Part shown: in pieces, positions 50,345 to 58,416 of the stretch | How positions within the stretch are numbered: the first letter of the stretch is position 1 | Layout: each line of letters opens with the position of its first letter | Source: Acetobacteraceae bacterium | GTDB lineage: Bacteria; Pseudomonadota; Alphaproteobacteria; Acetobacterales; Acetobacteraceae | Assembly (NCBI GenBank): GCA_947455205.1 | Contig: CANGNF010000002.1 | Span: 62,001 to 126,000 of the forward strand | Direction: 5' to 3' | Length of the DNA: 64,000 nucleotides | Made by a program: the position numbers and the translations under genes | Notes under the pieces: model-generated | Database searches by the model: none | What the model was told of the DNA's origin: nothing | Seen by the model: the letters and a program-made list of their open reading frames with translations, nothing else

Positions 50345-51591
50345 CGCTGCATCGCCGCACGTTGCTGGGTTCCACGGCTGCCTTGCTGGCCGCGCCCGCC
50401 TATGCACCCGCCCTGGCGCAGACCGGGCCGATCAAGATCGGCGTGATGGCGCCACTGACCGGCGTGCTCGCCGCCGGCGGGCGCGAGATGGTCGATGGCG
50501 TGACCATGTTCGTCGAGCAGGCCGGCAAGAAGATGGCCGGGCGCGACGTGGAGCTGGTGGTGGAGGACGACGGGTCCAACCCCGATACCTCCCTGCAGAA
50601 GGCGCGCCGCCTGGTGGAGCAGGCCAAGGTGGACTTCATGATGGGCAACCTGCTGGCCAATACCGGCCTGGCGGTGGCCGGCTATGTGCGCGGCACCGGC
50701 ACACCCTACTTCATCCCCATCATCGCCGCCGACGAACTGACGCAGCGCGGGCGCATCCCCAACGTGGTGCGCGTGGCCGGCTACTCCGCCAGCCAGATGG
50801 CGCATCCGCTGGGCGATTGGGCCTGGAAGAAGGGCTACAAGAAGATCGCCACGATCGGCCAGGACTACACCTTCGGCCATGAGCAATGCGCTGGCTTTGC
50901 CCGCGTGTTCAGCAACGCCGGCGGCCAGGTGGTGCGGCAGTTCTGGCACCCGCTGAACACCTCGGACTTCAGCCCGTATCTCGGCCAGCTGGCCTCGCTG
51001 GGCGTGGATGCGATCTTCGCCATGGAGACCGGCGCTGATGCGACCCGCTTCATCCAGCAATACGCCAGCTTCGGCCTGAAGCAGCGCATTCCGCTGTTGG
51101 GCGCGATGAACGCCACCGACCAGAGCGTGATCCGCACGCTGGGCGCGGAATGCGAGGGCATCGTCTCCTCGGCGCATTTCGCCGAGGGTTCCGACGTGCC
51201 GGCGACCAAGGCCTTCGTCGAGGAGCACGTGAAGCGGTTCAACCGCATCCCGTCGCTGTACGGCTTCGCGATGTACAGCTGCACCATGTGGGTGGCCAAG
51301 GCGCTGGAAAAGATCGGTGGCCGCGCCGAGGACCGTGCCGCGCTGCTGGCCGCGGTGCGCGAGACCGAGCTGGACAACTCGCCGCTCGGCCGCCCGGTGA
51401 AGCTGGATGAGTTCGGCAACCCGGTCTACGACGTGTACATCCGCCAGACGGTGAAGCGCGCGGACGGCAAGTACTGGAACGTGCCGCTGGAGACCTACCC
51501 GCGTGTCTCGCAGTTCTGGCGCTACTCGCCGGAGGAATACATGCGGCAGTCGCCGTATTCCCGCGAAAACCAGTACATCCGGCAGGGCTGA
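50341..51591 (+). CDS. Liv-type ABC transporter substrate-binding protein
   Basis: The 416-residue periplasmic protein has a signal peptide (MTLHRRTLLGSTAALLAAPA, cut near ALAQT) and a type I periplasmic-binding fold (Peripla_BP_6): PIKIGVMAPLTGVLAAGGRE, ELVVEDDGSNPDTSLQKARR, FMMGNLLANTGLAVAGYVRG and DYTFGHEQCAGF. The fold and length fit amide/urea/branched-chain ligand-binding proteins. It overlaps livM by 4 bp and livG by 1 bp (TGATG). The precise ligand is unknown; the hydrolases upstream and the large amidase that converges on this operon hint at an amide or cyclic N-compound. Confidence 0.9.
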   Translation: MTLHRRTLLGSTAALLAAPAYAPALAQTGPIKIGVMAPLTGVLAAGGREMVDGVTMFVEQAGKKMAGRDVELVVEDDGSNPDTSLQKARRLVEQAKVDFMMGNLLANTGLAVAGYVRGTGTPYFIPIIAADELTQRGRIPNVVRVAGYSASQMAHPLGDWAWKKGYKKIATIGQDYTFGHEQCAGFARVFSNAGGQVVRQFWHPLNTSDFSPYLGQLASLGVDAIFAMETGADATRFIQQYASFGLKQRIPLLGAMNATDQSVIRTLGAECEGIVSSAHFAEGSDVPATKAFVEEHVKRFNRIPSLYGFAMYSCTMWVAKALEKIGGRAEDRAALLAAVRETELDNSPLGRPVKLDEFGNPVYDVYIRQTVKRADGKYWNVPLETYPRVSQFWRYSPEEYMRQSPYSRENQYIRQG

Positions 51592-52349
51592 TGCCGGCCG
51601 CGCTGACGCTGACCGACGTGGTGGTGGCGTTCGGCGCGCTGCGTGCGGTCGATGGCGTCTCGCTCAGCATTCCCGCGGGCGAGCGCCGGGCGATCATCGG
51701 GCCGAACGGCGCGGGCAAGACCACGCTGTTCCAGGCCATCACCGGCATGGTGCAGGCAACCTCGGGCCGCGTGGTGTTCGAGGATGCCGACATCACCGCG
51801 CTGCCGCCGCATCGGCGGGCCCAGCGCGGCATTTCCCGCACCTTCCAGATCACCAACCTGTTCCCCACGCTGACCGTGCGGCAGAACCTGTTCCTGGCGC
51901 TGCGCGGCCTGGCACCGGGCAAGTTCAGCCTGTTCGGCCAGCCGCGCATCACCGCGGCGGAGACCGCGCGGACCGAGGCGGCGCTGCAGGCGGCGCGGCT
52001 GATAGGGCGCGAGGAGACCGAGGTGCGCGCGCTGTCCTATGGCGAGCAGCGCCAGGTGGAACTGGCGGTTTCCATCGTCAATCAGCCGCGCATGCTGCTG
52101 CTGGACGAACCCGCCGCTGGCCTCTCGCCGAATGAACGCGCGATGGTGGCCGAGGTGATCCGCGCCCTGCCGCGCGACATCACGGTGGTGCTGATCGAGC
52201 ATGACATGGACCTGGTGCTGGGGCTGGTGGACCAGGTGACCTGCCTGCATGAAGGCCGCGTGCTGGTGGAAGCGCCGCCGAGCGAAATCCGCGGCAACCC
52301 GGCGGTGCAGGAAGTGTACTTGGGCAGGGCGCGCCATGCTGCAGGTTGA
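51591..52349 (+). CDS. livG: Liv-type ABC transporter ATP-binding protein (LivG)
   Basis: The 252-residue ATPase has Walker A IIGPNGAGKTTLFQ (about residues 36-49), the LivG-specific SRTFQITNLFPTLTVRQNL, signature LSYGEQRQVELAVSI, Walker B MLLLDEPAAGLSP and H-loop VVLIEHDMDLV. It powers uptake together with LivF. It overlaps the binding-protein gene by 1 bp and livF by 14 bp. The signature LSYGEQ is a normal variant of LSGGQ for this family. Confidence 0.93.
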   Translation: MPAALTLTDVVVAFGALRAVDGVSLSIPAGERRAIIGPNGAGKTTLFQAITGMVQATSGRVVFEDADITALPPHRRAQRGISRTFQITNLFPTLTVRQNLFLALRGLAPGKFSLFGQPRITAAETARTEAALQAARLIGREETEVRALSYGEQRQVELAVSIVNQPRMLLLDEPAAGLSPNERAMVAEVIRALPRDITVVLIEHDMDLVLGLVDQVTCLHEGRVLVEAPPSEIRGNPAVQEVYLGRARHAAG

Positions 52350-53037
52350 GGATATCCACGCCTATTACGGCGAGGCGCATATCGTCCAGGGCGCCAGCCT
52401 GACGGTGAATGCCGGCGAGGTCGTGGCGCTGCTCGGCCGCAATGGCATGGGCAAGACCACGCTGATCCGTGCGCTGATGGGCATGGCGCCGCCGCAACTC
52501 CGCAGCGGCCGGGTGCGCTGGCAGGGCCAGGATCTGGTCGGGCTGAAGCCGCACGAGATCGCCGCACGGCGCATCGCCATCGTGCCGCAGGGGCGGCGGC
52601 TGTTTCCGTCACTGACCGTGGTCGAACACCTGACCATGGTGAAGTCCGCCCGCGCGACCGAGGGCTGGACGGTGGAGCGCGTCTTCGGCCTGTTTCCGCG
52701 ACTGGCGGAGCGCAAGGGGCATCGCGGCAACCAGCTTTCGGGCGGGGAGCGGCAGATGCTGGCGATTGGCCGCGCGCTGATGCTGGACCCCGAGCTGATC
52801 CTGATGGACGAGCCGAGCGAGGGCCTGGCGCCGGCGATGGTGCAGCGGGTGGAGGAGATCGTGCTCGACCTCAAGCGCACCGGCCTGGCGATATTGATGG
52901 TGGAGCAGAACCTCTACAGCGCGCTGACCACGGCGGATCGGATCTACGTGCTGGAAACCGGCCGCGTGGTGCTGGAGACGACGGGCGCGGCGGCGAATGC
53001 CGATGAGACGCTGCTGCGCCGGCATTTGGGTATCTAG
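52336..53037 (+). CDS. livF: Liv-type ABC transporter ATP-binding protein (LivF)
   Basis: The 233-residue ATPase has Walker A LLGRNGMGKTTLIRAL (about residues 33-48), the LivF-specific VPQGRRLFPSLTVVEHL, signature NQLSGGERQMLAIGRAL, Walker B LILMDEPSEGLAP and MVEQN as H-loop equivalent. It begins MLQVEDIHAYYGEAHIV inside the end of livG (14-bp overlap). It is the last gene of the plus-strand operon; its stop overlaps the convergent amidase gene by 4 bp, with no room for a conventional terminator. Confidence 0.93.
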   Translation: MLQVEDIHAYYGEAHIVQGASLTVNAGEVVALLGRNGMGKTTLIRALMGMAPPQLRSGRVRWQGQDLVGLKPHEIAARRIAIVPQGRRLFPSLTVVEHLTMVKSARATEGWTVERVFGLFPRLAERKGHRGNQLSGGERQMLAIGRALMLDPELILMDEPSEGLAPAMVQRVEEIVLDLKRTGLAILMVEQNLYSALTTADRIYVLETGRVVLETTGAAANADETLLRRHLGI

Positions 53038-55319
53038 ATCGGCCCGAAGGCCGGCGGCGGAATGCGGCGGCGGGACGCGGCCTCATAGGTGGCGGCGATG
53101 CGGAGCGCCACGTCCTCCCGCCCCAATTCGGCGCGGAACACCAGCGAGAAGGGCAGGCCGGGCGCGACCAGCTGCGTCGGCGTGTTGCACGGCGTCGGCA
53201 AGTAGCGCTTGCCGTCCGCGCTGAGCGTGAAGACCGGGTCGTAGGCGGTGGTGACGTAGCCGGCGGGGACCAGGATTTCCGTCAGCCCGGCATTGGGGCC
53301 GTGGAAGCTTTCCAGTCGCAGGTTCTGCGGCGTACCGGGCTCGATGGCGCCGCCGATCAGCGCCGGCGGCAGCGGCGTGTGCAGGCGCACGAAGGCGTCC
53401 AGCCGGTTTTCCAGCAGCACCATCATGTCCACGCGGCGCAGCAACTCGCGCAGCATGATGCGTTCGGTGACGCCTTGGCGACCGTTCAGCGCGTTGCGCG
53501 GGTCCGTCACCTTCTCCCAGTTGAGGAAGGCGCTGCGCTGGTCCTCGCCCCAGAACTTGCTCCGGGCGTTCAGCGCCCGCCAGTCGCGGAGCGTCTCGGT
53601 GAAGCCGCGCGCGGCCCAGTCGGCGGCGCGGCGTTCCAGGTATTGCGAGATGTGGAAGCGGAAGGTCGGCGCCAACTCCTGCTGCTGGATCGTGGCGATA
53701 TCCAGGTTTACCGGCGGCTTGATGCGGCCCTCGGCCAAGCCGACGCACCAGTCCATCGGCGCCATGCTGCCACTGCCGAAGATCTTTCCGGGCAGGAACT
53801 CGCACGGGCTGATGGCAGCGGCGAATTCCTTGAACAGCGGTGTGCCATCCTCATCCAGCCGGAACAGCAGTTCCGGCATGAACACCGGCACCAGCTTCGC
53901 CAGCGCGGCGGTGAAATCGACGCGCATCGGCTCGAAGTCCGCATCGGGCGCCGAGAAGCGGTCGGCCGAGGCGACCAGCGTGGCGCCGAGCTGCGTGGCC
54001 AGCACGGCCTTCATCTCCGCGCGGGCGGCTGAGGCGATGGGTTCCGCCTGCATCTGGCCGGGGTAGACGCGCAGCGATTCCGTCACCACGCCCAGCCGCA
54101 CGCCAGCCAGCGAGGCTTGCGCCTGGTGCCGCGCATAGGGCGGCTGCGCCAGGCTGCGCGGCACCGTGGTGTACACATCGCGCGGGTCGTAGCCGGCCAG
54201 TTCCGGGTCCAGCAGCGCGTCCAGCACCCTCGCGCAATCCTCCAGCCGGCGGGCGTGGATGCCGGTGCGGTCGCAGTAGATGTCGGCGCCGATGGCGCCA
54301 CCGTCGAAGCCGATCATCGCCTTGTGCGGCAGGATCAGCGCCACGGCGTTGTGGTTGGAGGGACCGCGGCAGGAGGCGCGGGTTTCCTCGCCCAGGCTGC
54401 ACATCACCAGGTTGGTGCTGACCGAAAGCGCCGAGCCGGAGGACGAGCCGAGCGAGGCGGAGCGTGTGGTGTCGTAGGGGTTGGACGGGTTGCCGCCCCA
54501 GGTGCTGCGCTGGTAGCCCAGCGTGGTGTGCAGCACCTGCGCGGGCTCATGCGCGCCGCCGGGGTCGCCGGCGCGGCCGTTGTATTCGGTGCAGACCGCC
54601 TTGGCGTAGATGATGGCACCCTTGGCCCTCAACTGCTCCACCAGGATGTGGTCGCGCGCGGGGAAGTCCATGTCGTAGGCCGCGTCGCCGCCGCCGGTGC
54701 TGCGCATGTCGCGGGTGTCGAAGGGGTCCTTGAAGGAGAAGACGACGCCGTACATCGGCATCTCCGCCAGCGGCGGGTTGCTGCCGTAGCGCGCGTCCAG
54801 TTCGGCGGCGCGTTCCAGCGCGTCCGGCTGGTGGCGGAACAGCTCGCAGGCTGGCGGCGCATCGGGCGGTAGCGGCAGGGAGGGGTGCGCGTCGAAGGCG
54901 CCCTTGCAGGTGACGCTGCGTTCCCCGCGGATGTTCAGCGTGGAAAGCGCGTTGACCTGGCCAGCATTGAGCTTGCCGACCAGCATGCCGAACTGCTGCT
55001 GCACACTGGGGTCCGACGCCGTCGCTTCCATGCGGCCGAACTCCAGCGGCGGGCCGCTGTAGCGATGCAGGTCGGGCAGCATGGTGGAGGCCGCCACGGT
55101 TTCCGGGGGGAAGCGCAGCGCGGCGCCGGCGCGCACCGTGCCTTCGGCGGCCTGCACCTCCGCGCCGTCCGCGGTCAGCAGCAGGCTGGACGGGCCGTTG
55201 AAGGCGCGGGCGCGCGCGATGTAGTGCTGCACTACCTGCACGCATGTGGTGCGGCCGGCGCGGATCGCCGCGTGCAACTCGGCGATGGTGGCTTCTTCAA
55301 GCTGGAAGTCGTCGGCCAT
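53034..55319 (-). CDS. Large amidase (amidase-signature family)
   Basis: The 761-residue protein is much longer than typical amidases (450-500). It holds the Ser-cisSer-Lys triad region: Lys 197 in YGVVFSFKDPFDTRD, the Ser-rich loop ASLGSSSGSALSVST (cis-Ser about 293), and the nucleophile loop SLGEETRASCRGPSN (Ser about 316, where the usual TGGS reads TRAS). The N-terminal 180 residues have extra insertions and the last 250 residues have no assigned domain. No signal peptide is visible. It should cleave an amide in the cytoplasm. It ends a minus-strand operon with the flavoprotein/2Fe-2S pair. Confidence 0.82.
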   Translation of the reverse strand: MADDFQLEEATIAELHAAIRAGRTTCVQVVQHYIARARAFNGPSSLLLTADGAEVQAAEGTVRAGAALRFPPETVAASTMLPDLHRYSGPPLEFGRMEATASDPSVQQQFGMLVGKLNAGQVNALSTLNIRGERSVTCKGAFDAHPSLPLPPDAPPACELFRHQPDALERAAELDARYGSNPPLAEMPMYGVVFSFKDPFDTRDMRSTGGGDAAYDMDFPARDHILVEQLRAKGAIIYAKAVCTEYNGRAGDPGGAHEPAQVLHTTLGYQRSTWGGNPSNPYDTTRSASLGSSSGSALSVSTNLVMCSLGEETRASCRGPSNHNAVALILPHKAMIGFDGGAIGADIYCDRTGIHARRLEDCARVLDALLDPELAGYDPRDVYTTVPRSLAQPPYARHQAQASLAGVRLGVVTESLRVYPGQMQAEPIASAARAEMKAVLATQLGATLVASADRFSAPDADFEPMRVDFTAALAKLVPVFMPELLFRLDEDGTPLFKEFAAAISPCEFLPGKIFGSGSMAPMDWCVGLAEGRIKPPVNLDIATIQQQELAPTFRFHISQYLERRAADWAARGFTETLRDWRALNARSKFWGEDQRSAFLNWEKVTDPRNALNGRQGVTERIMLRELLRRVDMMVLLENRLDAFVRLHTPLPPALIGGAIEPGTPQNLRLESFHGPNAGLTEILVPAGYVTTAYDPVFTLSADGKRYLPTPCNTPTQLVAPGLPFSLVFRAELGREDVALRIAATYEAASRRRIPPPAFGPI

Positions 55320-55325
55320 GGCGGG

Positions 55326-55655
55326 TCAGTCCAGCCTCTCGTCGGGCGGCGCAATCACGGTGGCCAGGTCGCGCAGCAGGGTCTTGTTGGGCAGCGGGTC
55401 CAGCCGCATGTCGCGCGCCTCTAGCCGGGCGGTGCAGGCGTAGACCACCTTGCCGTCCAGCAGCATCATGCATTCCTTGCAGGCATTGGCGTTGAGGCAG
55501 GCGTAGCGGAAGGCCAGCGTCGGGTCGTCCGTGACGCGCAGCCGGCGCAGCGCGTCCAGCACGGATTCACCGGGCTCGAAGGCCAGCTCAAACACGTCGT
55601 GGCGGGGCGCTTCTCCGGGGCCGCCACGGCGGATGTGCAGCGTGGTCGTCGGCAT
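55326..55655 (-). CDS. Small 2Fe-2S protein resembling the N-terminal half of SdhB/FrdB
   Basis: The 109-residue product has the fold and cysteine pattern of the plant-type 2Fe-2S domain of succinate dehydrogenase/fumarate reductase iron-sulfur subunits: FRYACLNANACKECMMLLDG and YACTARL give Cys 53, 59, 62 and 74 (C-x5-C-x2-C-x11-C; the usual first spacing is x4). The C-terminal half of SdhB, with the 4Fe-4S and 3Fe-4S sites, is absent. It lies between the flavoprotein gene (1-bp overlap) and the amidase gene (6 bp), so it probably takes electrons from the flavoprotein as a small dedicated partner. Confidence 0.8.
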   Translation of the reverse strand: MPTTTLHIRRGGPGEAPRHDVFELAFEPGESVLDALRRLRVTDDPTLAFRYACLNANACKECMMLLDGKVVYACTARLEARDMRLDPLPNKTLLRDLATVIAPPDERLD

Positions 55656-57328
55656 CAGGCAAGCTCCGGCACGCCGGCGCGCAGGCGCAGCGGCAGGTTG
55701 CGTTCCCAGGCGGCGGACATCTCGGGGAAGTCCTCGCGCTGGTGGGCGCCGCGGCTTTCGGTGCGGGCGGTGGCGGCGACGACGACGCTCTCGGCCACCA
55801 GCAGCATCTGCCGCAGGTCCAGCCAGTCCTGGCGCGCCAGGTCATGCGCCAGGCCGGGGGTGCCGGGCGGGTCTTCGCCTACTTCCGCACGCAGCGTCGC
55901 TAGCGCGGCGGCGGCGCGGGCCAGGCCCTCGGCGGTGCGGAAGGGGCCGACATCGGCGGCCATGATGTGCTGCAAGCGCGCCACCAAAGCGGCGGTGTTC
56001 ACCGCCGGGCCTTCCGCGGCCAGCAGCGCCAGGGCAGGGCGGGCGGCCGCAACGTCGAAGGCGGGCGCGCCCTCGGCGACCTGGCGCGCGGCTTCGGCAC
56101 CAGCCAGCCGGCCGAAGGCCAGTGCCTCGGTGATGGCGTTGCCCGAGAGTCGGTTGGCGCCGTTCGCCCCGCCGACTGCCTCGCCGGCGCAGAGCAGCCC
56201 CGGCACATCCGTCCGCATCGCCGTGTCCACGCGCACGCCGCCCATGTGGTAGTGCGCGATCGGCGAGACCTCGATGCAGTCGCGCGTCAGGTCGATGCCA
56301 TTGGCCGCCAGGCGGTCGATGACGGGACCGAAGGCGGCGCGCAGTTCCGCTGCGGGTACGTGGGTGAAGCTGAGCCAGGCGCCGCCGCTGGGGGAGCCTC
56401 GGCCGGCTTCCACTTCCTTGGTTATCGCGTAGGTCGCCAGGTCGCGGGTGGTGCTGTAGGTGCCGTTCTCGGCGTCGCCGCCCCAGCGTCCCACGAACTC
56501 CTGCATCGCGCCGTTCAGCAGCCGCCCGCCCAGCTTGTAGCGGAAGGGGTCCCACATGATCGGGTCCATGCCGATCAGCCGCGGCGCCAGGTGACCGATG
56601 GGGAAGAACTGCACGAACTCCATGTCCAGCAGCGTGGCGCCCGCGCGCAGCGCCAGAGCATAGCCATCGCCGGACATGTTGGCGCTGGCGCTGTTGCGCG
56701 CATACAGCCGCGTCAGCCCGCCGGTGGCGATGATGGTGGCCGGCGCCGCGACGGTCAGCGCCGCGCCGGAAGCGACATGCAGCGCCACCGCGCCGGTCAC
56801 GCGGCCATCCTGCACCACAAGGTCCGTCACTAGCACCTCGCCGACGCGGCGGATGGCGTCGCCGACGCGCTGCACCTGCGCCCGCAGCGCCTTGGAGACG
56901 GCGGGGCCGGTGGAGAGGAAGTCCACATAGACGCAGCGGGCGCGGTCATGCCCCGGCGCCTGCACGCTGGCAAAGCCGTTGCCAGCGCGGGCCCAGCCAA
57001 CCTTCCAGCGGTCCATCTCCAGGATGCACTCGGCGCCGACTTCGCACAGCAGCGCCGCCAGCGCCGGGTCGCACAGCCCGCGCCCCGCGGTCAGCGTATC
57101 CGCCAGGTGGTGGCGCCAGTCGTCACCCGGGCCGACGGCGGCGGCCACCGTCATCTGCGCCATCACCGTCGCGCCGCCCCGGCCGATCAGGCTGCGGTCC
57201 AGCAGCAGCACGCTGGCGGCGCCCTGGCGAACCGCCTCGATGGCGGCGTACATGCCGGCCGCCCCGGCGCCGATGACGAGGACATCGGCGGTCAGATGCC
57301 GGGGCTGGCCGTGGCTGCTCTCAGGAAT
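55655..57328 (-). CDS. FAD-dependent fumarate reductase/succinate dehydrogenase-type flavoprotein
   Basis: The protein is similar to SdhA/FrdA/NadB flavoproteins: DVLVIGAGAAGMYAAIEA (FAD fold), DRSLIGRGGATVMAQMTVAA, the catalytic-region SPIAHYHMGGVRVDT, and the FAD-binding CAGEAVGGANGANRLSGNAI. The FAD Gly motif is upstream of the first ATG (57253), which codes the Met inside GAGAAGMY. No ATG, GTG or TTG occurs in frame between there and the preceding gene. An ATT at 57328 has GGGAG 7 nt upstream and gives 557 residues; CTG 57295 is the other option. Substrate unknown; the electron partner is the 2Fe-2S gene next to it. Confidence 0.82.
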   Translation of the reverse strand: MPESSHGQPRHLTADVLVIGAGAAGMYAAIEAVRQGAASVLLLDRSLIGRGGATVMAQMTVAAAVGPGDDWRHHLADTLTAGRGLCDPALAALLCEVGAECILEMDRWKVGWARAGNGFASVQAPGHDRARCVYVDFLSTGPAVSKALRAQVQRVGDAIRRVGEVLVTDLVVQDGRVTGAVALHVASGAALTVAAPATIIATGGLTRLYARNSASANMSGDGYALALRAGATLLDMEFVQFFPIGHLAPRLIGMDPIMWDPFRYKLGGRLLNGAMQEFVGRWGGDAENGTYSTTRDLATYAITKEVEAGRGSPSGGAWLSFTHVPAAELRAAFGPVIDRLAANGIDLTRDCIEVSPIAHYHMGGVRVDTAMRTDVPGLLCAGEAVGGANGANRLSGNAITEALAFGRLAGAEAARQVAEGAPAFDVAAARPALALLAAEGPAVNTAALVARLQHIMAADVGPFRTAEGLARAAAALATLRAEVGEDPPGTPGLAHDLARQDWLDLRQMLLVAESVVVAATARTESRGAHQREDFPEMSAAWERNLPLRLRAGVPELA

Positions 57329-57354
57329 GGTACTGCTCCCAGGGAATCCTGCCG

Positions 57355-58320
57355 CTAATCAAGCCGGATATTGCCCGCGCGCACAACGCGGCCCCAGGCT
57401 TCCTGCTCCGCCAACACCAGGCTGGCGAGCTGTTCCGGCGTCTGCGGGTCCGCCAGGGCGGCCTGGGCGCGCAGCACGTCCTGCATCATCGGCGCCTGCA
57501 GCGCGGCGCGCACCGCCTGGTTCAACTTGGCAACCACAGCGGCCGGCGTGCGCGCCGGCGCGAACAGGCCCTGGAAGATGCTGACGGTCAGCGCCACGCC
57601 CTGCTCGCCCAGCGTGGGCACGTTGGGCAGCAGCGCCAGGCGTTGCGGCGACAGCACGGCGAGGACGCGCACCACGTTGTCCTTGGCCAGCGCCTCGGCG
57701 GCGCCGGCGGGCAGCACCATGCTGTCCACCTGGCCCGCGGCCAGCGCCTGGGCGGCCGGCGCCGCGCCGGTATAGGGCACGTGCAGCAGCTGGATGCCCG
57801 CCGCTTCGCCCAGCCGCAGCATGGCGATCTGCGAGGTGCTGCCGACGCCCCAGCTGGAATGGGTCAGCGCGCCCGGCTTGGCCTTGGCCGCAGCGATGAA
57901 AGCGCGCAGGTCGGAGATGCCGCGCTGGCTCGGCCCCACCGCCAGTGCCAGCGGCACGTTGGTGATGTTGCTGATCGGTGCGAAGTCCTTCACCGCGTCA
58001 TAGGGCAGGTGCTGCATGGCCGCGGGGTTCACCGCATGCGTGTCGGTCACGCCCAGCAGCAGGGAGAGCCCGTCCGGCGCGGCGCGGGCGACCAGGTTGG
58101 CGCCGATGCTGCCATTGGCGCCGGCGCGGTTCTCCACCACCACCGTGGTGCCCAGCGCCGTGCCCATGGGCTGCGCGATGGCGCGGGCCAGGATGTCGGT
58201 GATGCCGCCGGGGTTGTACGGCACCACGATCCGCACGGAGCCGCTGGGCAGGGTCTGCGCCTGGGCGCGCGTGGCGAGCAGGCCGGCAAGGCCAGCCGCG
58301 AGATGGCGACGATTGATCAT
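57355..58320 (-). CDS. Tripartite tricarboxylate transporter-type binding protein (TctC/Bug) 1
   Basis: The 321-residue periplasmic protein has a signal peptide (MINRRHLAAGLAGLLATRAQ, cut near AQAQ) and Bug motifs: VRIVVPYNPGGITDILARAI near residue 29, VVVENRAGANGSIGANLVAR, and LLLGVTDTHAVNP. Bug proteins bind carboxylates and hand them to TctAB permeases; no TctA or TctB is encoded here, as is usual for orphan members. It precedes the flavoprotein gene by 26 bp, so it may capture that enzyme's substrate. The ligand is unknown. Confidence 0.9.
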   Translation of the reverse strand: MINRRHLAAGLAGLLATRAQAQTLPSGSVRIVVPYNPGGITDILARAIAQPMGTALGTTVVVENRAGANGSIGANLVARAAPDGLSLLLGVTDTHAVNPAAMQHLPYDAVKDFAPISNITNVPLALAVGPSQRGISDLRAFIAAAKAKPGALTHSSWGVGSTSQIAMLRLGEAAGIQLLHVPYTGAAPAAQALAAGQVDSMVLPAGAAEALAKDNVVRVLAVLSPQRLALLPNVPTLGEQGVALTVSIFQGLFAPARTPAAVVAKLNQAVRAALQAPMMQDVLRAQAALADPQTPEQLASLVLAEQEAWGRVVRAGNIRLD

Positions 58321-58416
58321 TGGCAGTAGCTCTCCACGGGTGAGCGTGTGAGTGCTGGCCTGTTCCCCTCTTCGGCTGGATATGGTGCGGCGCCGTAATT
58401 TGCAACGGGGCGCGCG

